From Actinomadura physcomitrii (GTDB lineage: Bacteria; Actinomycetota; Actinomycetes; Streptosporangiales; Streptosporangiaceae): a DNA stretch of 64,000 nucleotides. The notes below the pieces were generated by a model that was not told the DNA's origin, did no database searches, and saw only the letters and a list, made by a program, of their open reading frames with translations. The stretch lies in contig NZ_WBMS02000008.1 of assembly GCF_008923205.2 (NCBI RefSeq), forward strand, positions 207,711 through 271,710. The letters are read 5' to 3'. Positions within the stretch are counted from its first letter, which is position 1, and the number at the start of each line of letters is the position of its first letter. The position numbers were made by a program, and so were the translations under genes. This document shows, piece by piece, positions 47,109-58,410 of this stretch.

Positions 47109-48035
47109 ATGCGCCTGGTCTTCGCGGGGACGCCCGAGACCTCCGTCCCGGCGCTGGACGCGCTGCTCGGCTCCGACCACGAGGTGGTCGCGGTGGTGAC
47201 CCGCCCGGACGCCCGGTCCGGCCGCGGCCGGCGTCTGGAGGCGAGCCCGGTCGCGGTCCGCGCCGCCGAGGCGGGCGTCGAGGTGCTCAAGCCCGCCAAG
47301 GCCCGCGACCCGGAGTTCCTCGACCGGCTCCGCGCGATCGCGCCCGACTGCTGCCCGGTCGTCGCCTACGGGGCGCTGCTCCCGCGCGAGGCCCTCGACA
47401 TCCCCCAGCACGGCTGGGTGAACCTGCACTTCTCGCTGCTGCCCGCGTGGCGCGGCGCGGCGCCCGTCCAGCGGGCGATCCTGCACGGCGACGACGTGAC
47501 GGGCGCGGCCACGTTCCAGATCGAGGAGGGCCTCGACACCGGCCCGGTCTACGGGGTCCTCACCGAACCCATCCGCCCCACCGACACCACGGGCGACCTG
47601 CTCGGACGGCTCGCCGTCGCGGGCGCCGGCCTGCTGCTCGACACGATGAACGGCATCGAGGCCGGCGTCCTGGAGCCGCGCCCGCAGCCCACCGAGGGCG
47701 TGTCGCACGCGGCGAAGCTGACCTCCGAGGACGGCCGCGTCGACTGGGGGACGCCCGCCCTGCACATCGACCGGCTGGTCCGCGCCTGCACGCCCGCGCC
47801 GGGCGCGTGGACGACGTTCCGCGGCGCCCGCCTCAAGCTCGGCCCGGTCCGTCTCGTCCCGGACGCGGAGAAGCCGGCCCCGGGCGAGCTGCGCCCCGGG
47901 AAGAAGGAGGTGCTGGTCGGCACGGCCACGCACCCCGTCGCGCTCGGCGACGTCCAGCCGCAGGGCAAGCGGCGCATGGCGGCCGCCGACTGGGCCCGCG
48001 GCGTCGACCTCACCGGTAAGGACGCGTTGCACTGA
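47109..48035 (+). CDS. fmt: Methionyl-tRNA formyltransferase
   Basis: 308 residues. [19 protein letters not shown], the formyl-THF/tRNA motifs [22 protein letters not shown] (Asn, His) and [17 protein letters not shown], and the C-terminal OB-like domain ([14 protein letters not shown]) are typical. It formylates initiator Met-tRNA. ATG starts one base after the def stop; its stop overlaps rsmB (TGATG). Confidence 0.97.
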   Translation: MRLVFAGTPETSVPALDALLGSDHEVVAVVTRPDARSGRGRRLEASPVAVRAAEAGVEVLKPAKARDPEFLDRLRAIAPDCCPVVAYGALLPREALDIPQHGWVNLHFSLLPAWRGAAPVQRAILHGDDVTGAATFQIEEGLDTGPVYGVLTEPIRPTDTTGDLLGRLAVAGAGLLLDTMNGIEAGVLEPRPQPTEGVSHAAKLTSEDGRVDWGTPALHIDRLVRACTPAPGAWTTFRGARLKLGPVRLVPDAEKPAPGELRPGKKEVLVGTATHPVALGDVQPQGKRRMAAADWARGVDLTGKDALH

Positions 48036-49456
48036 TGCCGCCGACCCGCGGCGGCCGTGGCCGTCCCGACCGCAACCGCCGGCCCGGCGGCCCCCGCAAG
48101 ACGGGCCGCCCGCAGGACCTGGTGCGGCGCACCGCGTTCGACGTGATCCGCGCCGTGGAGACCCGCGACGCGTACGCGAACCTGCTGCTGCCGACGCGGC
48201 TGCGCGACCGCGGCATCACCGGCCGCGACGCCGCCCTCGCCACCGAGCTGACCTACGGCACGCTGCGCGGCCGCGGCACCTACGACGCGGTCCTCGCGCT
48301 GTGCAGCGACCGCGAGCTGCGCCGGATCGACGCGCCGCTGCTGGACGTGCTGCGCCTCGGCGCGCACCAGATCCTCGCCACCCGCATCCCTCCGCACGCC
48401 GCGGTCGGGACGGCGGTGGAGCTGGCGCGGTCGGTGTCGGGCCCCGGCCAGGCGAAGTTCGCGAACGCGGTGCTCCGCAAGGTCGCCTCCCGCGACCTGG
48501 GCGCGTGGCTGGCGATCGTCGCGCCCGCCGACGCCGACGCCACCACCCGGCTGTCGGTCGCGCACAGCCACCCGAAGTGGATCGTGTCGGCGCTGCGGGA
48601 CGCGCTCGGCCCCGACCGCGGCGAGATCGACGCCCTGCTGGAGGCCGACAACGCCCGCCCGCGCGTGACGCTGGTCGCCCGGCCCGGCCGCGCGACCGCG
48701 CAGGAGCTCTACGACGCGGGCGCCGAGCCCGCCCCCTACTCGCCGTACGCGGCGGTGCTCGGGGAGGGCGACCCCGGGCACATCGACGCCGTCCGGGACG
48801 GGCGCGCCGCCGTCCAGGACGAGGCGAGCCAGCTCGTCGCGCTCGCGCTCGCGGCGGCCCCGCTGACCGGCCCCGACGCCCGCTGGGCCGACGTCTGCGC
48901 GGGTCCCGGCGGAAAGGCGGGCCTGCTGTCGGCCGTGGCCGCGCAGCGCGGCGCGCGGCTGCTCGCCGCCGACGTCCAGCCGCACCGCGCGGGCCTCGTC
49001 CGGCGCGCGGTCGACGACCGCACGGGCGTCGTCGCGGCGGACGGCACCGCCCCGGCGTGGCGGCCCGGCGCGTTCGACCGCGTCATGGTGGACGCGCCCT
49101 GCACCGGCCTCGGCGCGCTGCGGCGCCGTCCCGAGGCGCGCTGGCGCCGCGGCCCCGAGTCGGTCGCCGAGCTGGGGCCGCTGCAGCGGCGGCTGCTGGC
49201 GACCGCGCTGGAGTCGGTCCGTCCCGGCGGCGTCGTCGCCTACGTCACCTGCTCGCCGCACCTCGCGGAGACGCGGGTGGTGGTGGACGACGTGCTCAAG
49301 GGCCGCGACGGCGTCGAGCGGCTCGACGCGCCCGCCGTCCTCGCCTCCGTCGCCGCGGACCTCACCGGCGTGGGCGACGGCCCGTACGCGCAGTTCTGGC
49401 CGCACCGGCACGGCACCGACGCGATGTTCCTCGCCCTCCTGCGCCGCGGGGACTGA
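48035..49456 (+). CDS. rsmB: 16S rRNA (cytosine-967 C5) methyltransferase
   Basis: 473 residues. A basic leader (RGGRGRPDRNRRPGGPRK) and a NusB-like RNA-binding domain (about 30-165) precede a SAM Rossmann domain. WADVCAGPGGKAGLLSAVA is the SAM site; the two catalytic cysteines lie in VMVDAPCTGLGALRRRPEARW and VAYVTCSPHLAET. It methylates C967 of 16S rRNA. Overlaps fmt by one base, completing a translation-linked operon. Confidence 0.95.
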   Translation: MPPTRGGRGRPDRNRRPGGPRKTGRPQDLVRRTAFDVIRAVETRDAYANLLLPTRLRDRGITGRDAALATELTYGTLRGRGTYDAVLALCSDRELRRIDAPLLDVLRLGAHQILATRIPPHAAVGTAVELARSVSGPGQAKFANAVLRKVASRDLGAWLAIVAPADADATTRLSVAHSHPKWIVSALRDALGPDRGEIDALLEADNARPRVTLVARPGRATAQELYDAGAEPAPYSPYAAVLGEGDPGHIDAVRDGRAAVQDEASQLVALALAAAPLTGPDARWADVCAGPGGKAGLLSAVAAQRGARLLAADVQPHRAGLVRRAVDDRTGVVAADGTAPAWRPGAFDRVMVDAPCTGLGALRRRPEARWRRGPESVAELGPLQRRLLATALESVRPGGVVAYVTCSPHLAETRVVVDDVLKGRDGVERLDAPAVLASVAADLTGVGDGPYAQFWPHRHGTDAMFLALLRRGD

Positions 49457-49540
49457 CCCGCCGGCGCTCACCGGGCCACCCCCGCGCTCACCCGGTCGGG
49501 TGATGGGCGGGACGAACCGGCCCAATAGACTCGGGGGATC

Positions 49541-50218
49541 ATGGCACCTCAGATCGCACCCAGCATCCTCTCGGCGGACTTCGCGCGCCTGGCCGAGGAC
49601 GTCGCGCTCATCTCCGGCACCGCCGACTGGGTGCACGTCGACGTCATGGACAACCACTTCGTGCCCAACCTGACCCTCGGGCTCCCGGTCGTCGAGGCGC
49701 TGCTGAAGCACAGCGCGCTGCCCCTCGACTGCCACCTGATGATCGAGGACCCGGACCGGTGGGCGCCGCAGTACGCCGAGGCCGGCGCGGGCAGCGTCAC
49801 CATCCACGCCGAGGCCGCCAAGGCGCCGATCCGCACCCTGCGCGCCATCCGCTCTGCGGGCGCGCGCGCCGGGCTCGGCGTGAACCCCGCCACGCCCGTC
49901 GAGGGCTTCGAGGACCTCCTCGGCGAGATCGACATGCTGCTGCTGATGACCGTCGAGCCCGGCTTCGGCGGGCAGAAGTTCCTGGACGTCGTGCTGCCGA
50001 AGGTCCGCCGCGCCCGAGACATGATCAAGGGCCGCGACCTGCCGGTCTGGGTGCAGGTGGACGGCGGCGTCAGCGCCGAGACGATCGAGCGCTGCGCGGA
50101 CGCCGGCGCGGACGTCTTCGTCGCCGGCAGCGCCGTCTACGGCGCCGACGACCCGGCCGACGCCGTCCGGCGGCTGAAGGCCCAGGCGGCGAAGGCGACC
50201 GCCGCCGCCTCGTGGTGA
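49541..50218 (+). CDS. rpe: Ribulose-phosphate 3-epimerase
   Basis: 225-residue TIM barrel of the pentose phosphate pathway. [34 protein letters not shown] (metal His/Asp), [24 protein letters not shown] and [31 protein letters not shown] are all conserved. A TAGACT hexamer (49526-49531) is 9 bases before the ATG. The HAD gene follows at 15 bases. Confidence 0.97.
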   Translation: MAPQIAPSILSADFARLAEDVALISGTADWVHVDVMDNHFVPNLTLGLPVVEALLKHSALPLDCHLMIEDPDRWAPQYAEAGAGSVTIHAEAAKAPIRTLRAIRSAGARAGLGVNPATPVEGFEDLLGEIDMLLLMTVEPGFGGQKFLDVVLPKVRRARDMIKGRDLPVWVQVDGGVSAETIERCADAGADVFVAGSAVYGADDPADAVRRLKAQAAKATAAASW

Positions 50219-50233
50219 GGGTCCGCTGACCTC

Positions 50234-50872
50234 ATGGTGACACTGCCCTGTACGGCCGTCCTGTTCGACGTGGACGGCACGCTCGTCGACTCGACCCCGC
50301 TGGTCGAGGCGGCCGCCCGCGTCTGGGCGGCCGAGTACGGCCTCGACGCCGACGAGTTCCTGTCGGGCGCCCACGGCCGCCGGACCAGCGACCGCGTCGC
50401 CGACTTCCTGCCCGCCGACCGGGTCGCCGCGGCCACCGCCCGCCTCGACGCCCTGGAGGCCGAGCGCACCGGCGGGATCACCGCGCTGCCCGGCGCCCTG
50501 ACCCTGCTGACCGCGATGAACGGCATGCCGTGGGCCATGGTGACGTCCATGGACAAGGAGCAGCTCGGCGTCCGAACCGGGGCCGCCGGCGTCCCGCTGC
50601 CGCCCGTCGTGGTCACCGCCGAGGACGTCCCGCGCGGCAAGCCCGACCCCGCCGGCTACCTGCTGGCGGCCTCCCGCCTCGGCGCCGACCCCGCGGCCTG
50701 CGTCGTCATTGAGGACGCCCCGGCGGGCATCGCCGCGGGCCGCGCCGCCGGCGCGACCGTCCTCGCCGTCGCCACCAGCCACGACCGGTCGGAGCTGACC
50801 GCGGCGCACGCGATCGTCCCGGACCTGACGCACGTCGCCACCGGCCCCGGCGGGCTCCGCCTCACCCGCTGA
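50234..50872 (+). CDS. HAD-superfamily phosphatase (sugar-phosphatase-like)
   Basis: 212 residues, subfamily IA with an alpha-helical cap. Motif I AVLFDVDGTLVDSTPLV (nucleophile D), motif II AMVTSM, motif III lysine in PRGKPDPAGYLLAA and motif IV VVIEDAPAGIAAGRAAGA are complete. The pattern resembles sugar-alcohol or hexose phosphatases (YfbT/GPP type). Being 15 bases after rpe, it may be co-expressed with pentose metabolism; substrate not proven. Confidence 0.92.
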   Translation: MVTLPCTAVLFDVDGTLVDSTPLVEAAARVWAAEYGLDADEFLSGAHGRRTSDRVADFLPADRVAAATARLDALEAERTGGITALPGALTLLTAMNGMPWAMVTSMDKEQLGVRTGAAGVPLPPVVVTAEDVPRGKPDPAGYLLAASRLGADPAACVVIEDAPAGIAAGRAAGATVLAVATSHDRSELTAAHAIVPDLTHVATGPGGLRLTR

Positions 50873-51193
50873 CCACCCCGCGGACTCCAGGCTCGTCCCG
50901 CCCTTCCCAGAGGCCACAGACCGAGACATCGTCTACCTCGACCCGCGGTCCGCGGGCCGCGCCGCCGGGCCCACGTTGGGAATGGCGGTCACCACGGGCT
51001 CGGCGGCGCGGAGTCGGTTGCGGGGAGCGGAGGCGGGTTCCGGATCGGGGTCTACCCGGTACCGGAGATCGTTGAACGTTGAACCGGGCCACGATAACCC
51101 GAGCGGGCGCTTGGCAGACCGGATACGGCCGTGGCGATCCTCACATAGGGCGGGGAATGGTTCGCATGGCACACTGGTTCCCAAAGCATGAAC
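50873..51193. other. Noncoding gap before the FMN riboswitch
   Basis: No gene found. It contains a hairpin CCCGC/GCGGG at 50942-50956, possibly terminating the HAD transcript, and a 7-base direct tandem repeat GTTGAAC-GTTGAAC at 51071-51084. TTGAAC of that repeat could be a -35 (TAACCC 17 bases on), but this is weak. The rib promoter was not located with confidence. Confidence 0.45.
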
Positions 51194-51327
51194 GCGTGCT
51201 CCGGGGTCGGTGAAATTCCGAACCGGCGGTGACAGTCCGCGACCCGGCCGAAGCCATCGGCCGGTTGACCTGGTGGAACTCCAGGACCGACGGTGAAAGT
51301 CCGGATGGGAGGCAGCGCGCAGCACGC
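51194..51327 (+). promoter_or_regulatory. FMN riboswitch (RFN element) of the riboflavin operon
   Basis: The closing stem P1 is perfect: GCGTGCT (51194-51200) with AGCACGC (51321-51327). Conserved blocks follow the consensus: GGGTCGGTGAAATTCCG, ACCGGCGGTGACAGTCCGCGA, GACCTGGTGGAACTCCAGGACC, and GACGGTGAAAGTCCGGATGG with GAGGCAG. The variable arm is the GGCCG-rich hairpin at about 51245-51265. It binds FMN and represses the downstream rib genes. Confidence 0.96.
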
Positions 51328-51370
51328 CCCTGCGACGGCGGGGGCGCCCGCAACGTCGACGCACGTACAC

Positions 51371-51417
51371 CCCCGGAGCCGGGTTCCGTAGCGAAACGGA
51401 ACTGAGGAGGCCCGGGG
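51371..51417 (+). promoter_or_regulatory. Ribosome-binding-site-sequestering hairpin downstream of the FMN aptamer
   Basis: CCCCGGAGCC (51371-51380) can pair with GGCCCGGGG (51409-51417) with one bulged A. Inside, GTTCCGT (51383-51389) pairs with ACGGAAC (51396-51402). The Shine-Dalgarno GAGGAGG (51404-51410) is held at the base of this structure, 8 bases from the ATG, so control is probably translational. Confidence 0.65.
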
Positions 51418-51418
51418 A

Positions 51419-52023
51419 ATGTTCACCGGCATCGTCGAGGAACTCGGCGAGATCGTCGCGGTCGAGGCCGAGGGCGACTCGGCCGTCCTGACGATCCGCG
51501 GCCCGCTCGTCACCGAGGACGCCGTCCACGGCGCGTCGATCGCCGTCAACGGCGTCTGCCTCACCGTGGTGGACGTCAAGGACGGGACCTTCACCGCCGA
51601 CGCGATGAAGGAGACCCTGGACCGGTCCAGCCTCGGTGCCCTGGAGCCCGGGTCCAAGGTCAACCTGGAGCGGCCCGTCCGGCTCGCGGACCGGCTCGGC
51701 GGCCACCTCGTCCAGGGCCACGTCGACGGCGTCGGAACGATCCTCTCCCGCGAACCGGGCGAACGCTGGGACGTCGTCACCGTCTCGCTGCCCCCGGAGC
51801 TGGCCCGCTACGTCGTCGGCAAGGGCTCGATCACGGTCGACGGCATCAGCCTCACCGTCGTCGAGGCCGGAGCCGACCGGTTCAGCGTCGCGCTCATCCC
51901 GACGACGCTGTCCCTCACCACGCTCGGCCACAAGAAGCCCGGCGACCCCGTCAACCTCGAGGTCGACGTCGTCGCCAAGTACGTCGAGCGGATGCTCGGT
52001 GACCGCGCCGCGGGCGGCGCAGC

Positions 52024-52027
<4 letters not shown>
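51419..52027 (+). CDS. ribE: Riboflavin synthase alpha subunit
   Basis: 202 residues made of two similar barrels: [16 protein letters not shown] with NGVCLTVVD in the first and [14 protein letters not shown] with [12 protein letters not shown] in the second. It dismutates two dimethylribityllumazines to riboflavin plus the pyrimidinedione. First gene after the FMN riboswitch; its stop overlaps ribM (ATGA). No ribD is present in this operon. Confidence 0.96.
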
Positions 52028-54445
<2,418 letters not shown>

Positions 54446-54516
54446 ATGACTCGCGCATCTGGGCTCCTGAGATCACCCCGGTAACCCGTACGCAACCCAT
54501 TCCGAAAGGCAATTCC

Positions 54517-55392
54517 GTGCTGTCACTCGTCCTGCCGAAGGGGTCGCTGGAGAAGGCGACCATGCAGCTGTTCGACGCCGCCGACCTCACCGTCCGGCGC
54601 GCCTCGGACCGCGACTACCGCGCCTCCATCGACGACCCGCGCATCGACCGCGTCCGGGTCCTGCGCCCGCAGGAGATCCCGACCTACCTCGAGCAGGGCC
54701 TGTTCGACCTCGGCATCACCGGCCGCGACTGGATCACCGAGACCGACTCCGACGTGGTCAGCCTCGGCGAGCTGCAGTACTCCAAGGCGACCTCCAACCC
54801 GGTCCGCGTGATCATGGCGGTGCCGGAGGACGCGCCCTGGCAGAGCGTGTCCGACCTGCCGGAGGGCGTCCGGATCTCCACCGAGTTCCCGGCGATGACC
54901 AAGCGGTTCCTCGACAAGCACGGCGTGAAGGCGAAGGTCGTCCCGTCCTACGGCGCGACCGAGGCGAAGGTCCCCGACATCGTGGACGCGATCGTCGACC
55001 TCACCGAGACCGGGTCGTCGCTGCGCAAGAACGGCCTGCGCATCCTCGACACCCTGCTGACCAGCTACACCGAGCTGGTCGCCAACCGCGAGGCCTACGA
55101 GGACGCCGAGAAGCGCGCCGCGATGGAGGACGTCTCCCTGCTGCTGCAGGGCGCGATCCGCGCGCGCGGCAACGTGCTGCTGAAGCTGAACGTCGCCCAG
55201 GCCGACCTGCGGAAGGTCCTGGACATCATGCCGTCGATGTCGTCGCCCACGGTCACCTCGCTGGCCGGCGGCGACTCCAGCGCGGTCGAGTCCGTCGTCG
55301 CCAAGCGCGGCGTGAACACGCTGATCCCCGCGCTGAAGGCGGCCGGCGCGCACGACATCCTCGAGATCCCCATCTCGAAGATCGTTGACTGA
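54517..55392 (+). CDS. hisG: ATP phosphoribosyltransferase (long form)
   Basis: 291 residues. LSLVLPKGSLEKATMQLFDAA, LFDLGITGRDWITE, EFPAMTKRFLDKHGV and PDIVDAIVDLTETGSSLRKNGL belong to the catalytic domain. The C-terminal PII-like regulatory domain (about 210-291) binds histidine for feedback inhibition. First step of histidine synthesis. GTG start with GAAAGG upstream. The usual actinomycete neighbour hisE is not in front of it: only 71 bases separate it from ribH. Confidence 0.96.
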   Translation: MLSLVLPKGSLEKATMQLFDAADLTVRRASDRDYRASIDDPRIDRVRVLRPQEIPTYLEQGLFDLGITGRDWITETDSDVVSLGELQYSKATSNPVRVIMAVPEDAPWQSVSDLPEGVRISTEFPAMTKRFLDKHGVKAKVVPSYGATEAKVPDIVDAIVDLTETGSSLRKNGLRILDTLLTSYTELVANREAYEDAEKRAAMEDVSLLLQGAIRARGNVLLKLNVAQADLRKVLDIMPSMSSPTVTSLAGGDSSAVESVVAKRGVNTLIPALKAAGAHDILEIPISKIVD

Positions 55393-55831
55393 GGTCAGGG
55401 CCCTTCCGGTCGTGTGGCGTCCCCGCACCACACGGCTCGTGGCCTACATCACGGCGGGCGTGGTCGTGCTCGGCCTGATCGCGCTCGCCGTGGTGGTGGC
55501 CCCGCAGTTCAAGCTGTTCGACCGGGTCCTCATCATCGTGTTCGGCCTGGTCGCCGGGTGGGTCCTGCACATGCTGGCGCGCTGCCGCGTCACCGCCGAC
55601 GAGGCGGGCCTCACGGTCGTCAACGCGTTCCGCACCCGCCGCCTCGCCTGGCCCGAGGTGCTCGGCGTCTCCATGACCGAGGGCGACCCGTGGCCCACCC
55701 TCGACCTCGCCGACGGCACGTCCATCGGCGCGATGGGCATCAACGGCGCCGAGAAGGCCCTCGCCGCCCGCCAGCTCGGCGAGCTGAAGGCCCTCCTGCG
55801 CACCCGCAGCGAAACCCCCGACCCCGCCTGA
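55385..55831 (+). CDS. PH-domain membrane protein
   Basis: 148 residues. Two adjacent hydrophobic helices (VAYITAGVVVLGLIALAVVVA; VLIIVFGLVAGWVLHML) precede a bacterial PH-like domain (CRVTADEAGLTVVNAFRTRRLAWPEVLGV, TLDLADGTSIGAMGI). Function unknown. The TTG start overlaps the hisG end by 8 bases; this hisG-PH pair is conserved in actinomycetes, implying co-expression. Confidence 0.85.
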   Translation: MTEVRALPVVWRPRTTRLVAYITAGVVVLGLIALAVVVAPQFKLFDRVLIIVFGLVAGWVLHMLARCRVTADEAGLTVVNAFRTRRLAWPEVLGVSMTEGDPWPTLDLADGTSIGAMGINGAEKALAARQLGELKALLRTRSETPDPA

Positions 55832-55891
55832 GACGCCCTGTTCTAGGCTGTTGGCAGGACCAGGCGCGCGGCTGTGTGCCAGAGTATGCGC

Positions 55892-56548
55892 ATGAGCGCG
55901 CAGAGTATCGAGTCATGTGCGGAAAGTGGTCACATGGAGCCTGAGACGCTGCCAGACTGGGTGATCCCCCCGCCGGGCGGCTTCACCGCCGACGACTTCC
56001 TGCGCATGCGCGGTCTGCCCCGGCACACGGAGCTGATCGACGGGAGCCTGGTCTTCGTGAGCCCGCAGCGCAAATGGCATGGCAGAGTGATCGACCTGCT
56101 CAAGGACGAGCTCAAGCGGCAGGCGCCGCCACATCTGCGCGCCGATCGGGAAATGGCCGTGAGGCTGGGAGAGCGGCAGGTGCCGGAACCCGATGTGCTC
56201 GTCGTGACCGCCGAGGCGTACGACCGCGAGGAACCGGGCACCTACTACTTTCCCGAGGACCTCGTCCTCGCCGTCGAAGCCGTCTCGCCCGACTCGGAGG
56301 AGCGGGACCGAGGGAACAAGCCCGCCAAGTACGCCGCTGCCGGGATCAAGCATTTCTGGCGCGTCGAGCAGGACGACGGCCGGACCATCGTGTACGTCTA
56401 CCAGCTCGATCCCGCCACCGGCTCCTACGTTCCCACCGGCATCCACCATGACCGGCTCAAGCTGACCTTGCCCTTCGACATCGACATCGACATCGATCTC
56501 ACCTCTCTCGGGACGCTCCGCCGACCGCCCGGCCCCGGCGCTTTGTAG
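55892..56548 (+). CDS. Uma2-family (PD-(D/E)XK) endonuclease, copy 1
   Basis: 218 residues. N-terminal GGFTADDFLRMRGLPRHTELIDG, then the nuclease core: PEPDVLVV, the acidic LVLAVEAVSPDSEERDRGNK and KYAAAGIKHFWRV, matching the DUF820/Uma2 restriction-endonuclease-like fold. The biological role of the family is unknown; expansions are common in actinomycetes and cyanobacteria. ATG at 55892 is used; GTG 55874 or ATG 55934 are alternatives. TAGGCT at 55844-55849 is a likely -10. Followed by a paralogue. Confidence 0.82.
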   Translation: MSAQSIESCAESGHMEPETLPDWVIPPPGGFTADDFLRMRGLPRHTELIDGSLVFVSPQRKWHGRVIDLLKDELKRQAPPHLRADREMAVRLGERQVPEPDVLVVTAEAYDREEPGTYYFPEDLVLAVEAVSPDSEERDRGNKPAKYAAAGIKHFWRVEQDDGRTIVYVYQLDPATGSYVPTGIHHDRLKLTLPFDIDIDIDLTSLGTLRRPPGPGAL

Positions 56549-56561
56549 GGCGCTTCGCGGG

Positions 56562-57206
56562 ATGAATGCGCCTGAAGGTGCGGAGGTGGCACCCGATGAG
56601 GGCACGGGCATCATCGTGGCGAGCGCCGAGTCGCTGCCGGACTGGGTCCGCCCGCCGGCGGGCGGGTTCACCGCCGATCACTTTCTGCGCATGCGCGACC
56701 TGCCGCGCCGGACCGAGCTGATCGACGGCGCGCTGGTCTTCGCCGCTCCGCAGACGCTGTGGCACTCCTGCGTGAGGCACTTGATCGGCGAGGATCTGCG
56801 GCGCCAGGCCCCGGAGGGGTTGATACCCGTCAGCGGTATGACGGTGAAGCTCGATGATCGCCAGGCTCCGGAGCCGGACGTGGTCCTCGTGACGCTGGAG
56901 GCGTGCCGTCGAGGGGGACTGGACCTGTGCTTCTTCTCCAGGGAGGACGTCCGGCTCGTGGTGGAGGTGGTCCTGCCGGATTCGGAGATACGCGACCGCG
57001 ATGTCAAGCCCCGCAGGTACGCGGCTGCGGGCATCGAGCACTTCTGGCGGGTGGAGGATGTCGATGACCAGACGGTCGTCTTCGTCCACGAGCTCGATCG
57101 CGCCACCCGGTCTTACGGCCCGCCCAGTGTCCATCGGGGGCGGCTCGAGGTCGGCGTGCCGTTCGACATCGAGATCGATCTGGAGGCCATCGACGCGCGC
57201 TGGTAG
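56562..57206 (+). CDS. Uma2-family (PD-(D/E)XK) endonuclease, copy 2
   Basis: 214 residues, clearly paralogous to the upstream gene: LPDWVRPPAGGFTADHFLRM, LPRRTELIDGALVFAAPQ, PEPDVVLV, LVVEVVLPDSEIRDRDVK and YAAAGIEHFWRV. The acidic and lysine positions of the PD-(D/E)XK core are kept, so both copies may be active. It starts 13 bases after copy 1. Its stop is only 6 bases from the convergent carboxypeptidase stop. Confidence 0.85.
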   Translation: MNAPEGAEVAPDEGTGIIVASAESLPDWVRPPAGGFTADHFLRMRDLPRRTELIDGALVFAAPQTLWHSCVRHLIGEDLRRQAPEGLIPVSGMTVKLDDRQAPEPDVVLVTLEACRRGGLDLCFFSREDVRLVVEVVLPDSEIRDRDVKPRRYAAAGIEHFWRVEDVDDQTVVFVHELDRATRSYGPPSVHRGRLEVGVPFDIEIDLEAIDARW

Positions 57207-57212
57207 GCGGTG

Positions 57213-58139
57213 TCAGTCGGTGGAGGTGTTGGCGGACGCGGGTGGGACGCGGTAGGGGGCGGTGGAGCCGAAGGCCCAGTCGAGCATGCGGGCGGCGTCG
57301 GTGAAGCGGGCTCGCTCGTCGGTGGTCGAGCTGTTGAGGACGACGCCGGTGAGGGCGCGGCCGCCGCGGCGGGCGGCGAACAGCAGGGAGTAGCCGGCGG
57401 CGTCGGTGGTGCCGGTCTTGATGCCGGCCGCGCCCCGGTAGGAGCCGAGGAGCCGGTTGGTGTTCTTCCAGGTGTAGGCGTGGTGGGCCCTGGTCCGGCG
57501 GAGCTTGTAGGTCCTGCGGCCGACGGTGGCGCGGAAGACCGCGTCGTCCATCGCGTAGCCGGCGAGGCGGACCTGGTCGCGGGCGGTGGAGCGGGTGGAC
57601 GTGGCGGTCGGCCACGGCAGGCCGTCGAAGTTGGCGTAGACGGTGCGGGAGAGGCCGAGCTGGCGGGCGGCCTCGTTCATCTTGGCGACGAACCTGCCCT
57701 TGCCGGGGCCGTAGGCGTCGGCGAGGGCGTAGGCGGCGTCGCAGCCGGACGGCAGCAGCAGCGCGTTGAGCAGCTGGCGCACGGTGAGCCTGTCGCCCGC
57801 GTGCAGGCCGGCGGTGCTGCCGTCGTGCTTCTTGGCGTACGCCAGGTACTTGCGCCTAATGGTGATCTTGCGTCCGAGTCCGCCCTCGTGCAGCACGACG
57901 AGCGCGGTCATCACCTTGGTGATGCTGGCGATGGGGCGTTCGGTGTCGGCGGCGCGCGACCAGAGGGTGGTGCCGGACGTCGCGTCGTACAGCAGGGCCG
58001 ACTTGGCGCCGACGCCGGACGGTCCAGCGGCGGGACGCGCCGACGCCGCGCGGGCCGGGGCGGCCATGAGCGACGGGACGGCGGCGAGCGGCAGAACGGC
58101 GGCGATGGTGCGGTGGCGGGCGGCGATTCTGGTGATCAC
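57213..58139 (-). CDS. D-alanyl-D-alanine carboxypeptidase-like serine hydrolase
   Basis: 308 residues with this start. Signal peptide MITRIAARHRTIAAVLPLAA ... APARAA, then the low-molecular-weight PBP fold. The SxxK motif is PIASITKVMTALV, the KTG triad is AGIKTGTTDAAGYS. The second motif reads LLPSGCDAAYALA, i.e. SGC rather than the usual SxN. It trims peptidoglycan stem peptides outside the membrane. No C-terminal membrane anchor is seen. Alternative start: GTG at 58178, adding 13 residues that weaken the signal peptide. Confidence 0.88.
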   Translation of the reverse strand: MITRIAARHRTIAAVLPLAAVPSLMAAPARAASARPAAGPSGVGAKSALLYDATSGTTLWSRAADTERPIASITKVMTALVVLHEGGLGRKITIRRKYLAYAKKHDGSTAGLHAGDRLTVRQLLNALLLPSGCDAAYALADAYGPGKGRFVAKMNEAARQLGLSRTVYANFDGLPWPTATSTRSTARDQVRLAGYAMDDAVFRATVGRRTYKLRRTRAHHAYTWKNTNRLLGSYRGAAGIKTGTTDAAGYSLLFAARRGGRALTGVVLNSSTTDERARFTDAARMLDWAFGSTAPYRVPPASANTSTD

Positions 58140-58223
58140 ATTCGGACACTGCCACCCGGACGGGCCGTCTTCAAGCACCGTGCAGGCCTCCCACCAGCGC
58201 CGATACAGGGTTCACCGTACAGA

Positions 58224-58397
58224 TCGGACGCCGCGTCCCGGGCCGTCGCCGACCGCATCACCCCGAACGTCCTCGGCGCGAGTCCCACGATCGTGGACGC
58301 GCTGGCGCTCGCGGGGAGCCGTGTCGCCGAGAGCCTGCAGCGCCTCGAACCCGCCGTCCTGGACGCGGCGGATGCGGCGCGTTGCGGCGCGTCCTAA
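58224..58397 (+). pseudogene. Possible 3' remnant of a gene
   Basis: The plus frame ending at TAA 58395-58397 translates to a helical stretch of about 57 residues (SDAASRAVADRITPNVLGAS ... RLEPAVLDAADAARCGAS) with about 90% G/C third positions, like a real gene, but I find no in-frame start codon nearby. It may be the C-terminal scrap of a lost gene. It occupies most of the gap between the carboxypeptidase and the membrane protein gene. Confidence 0.35.
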
Positions 58398-58410
58398 AGG
58401 CCGGCACGTC

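Noticed and set aside
47549..50929. A 1126-codon minus-strand frame across fmt, rsmB, rpe and the HAD gene
   Set aside because: Antisense shadow of four recognised genes; no family motif.
54446..54516. A hidden hisE between ribH and hisG
   Set aside because: Only 71 bases remain, too short for the roughly 90-residue HisE, and no fragment is recognisable.
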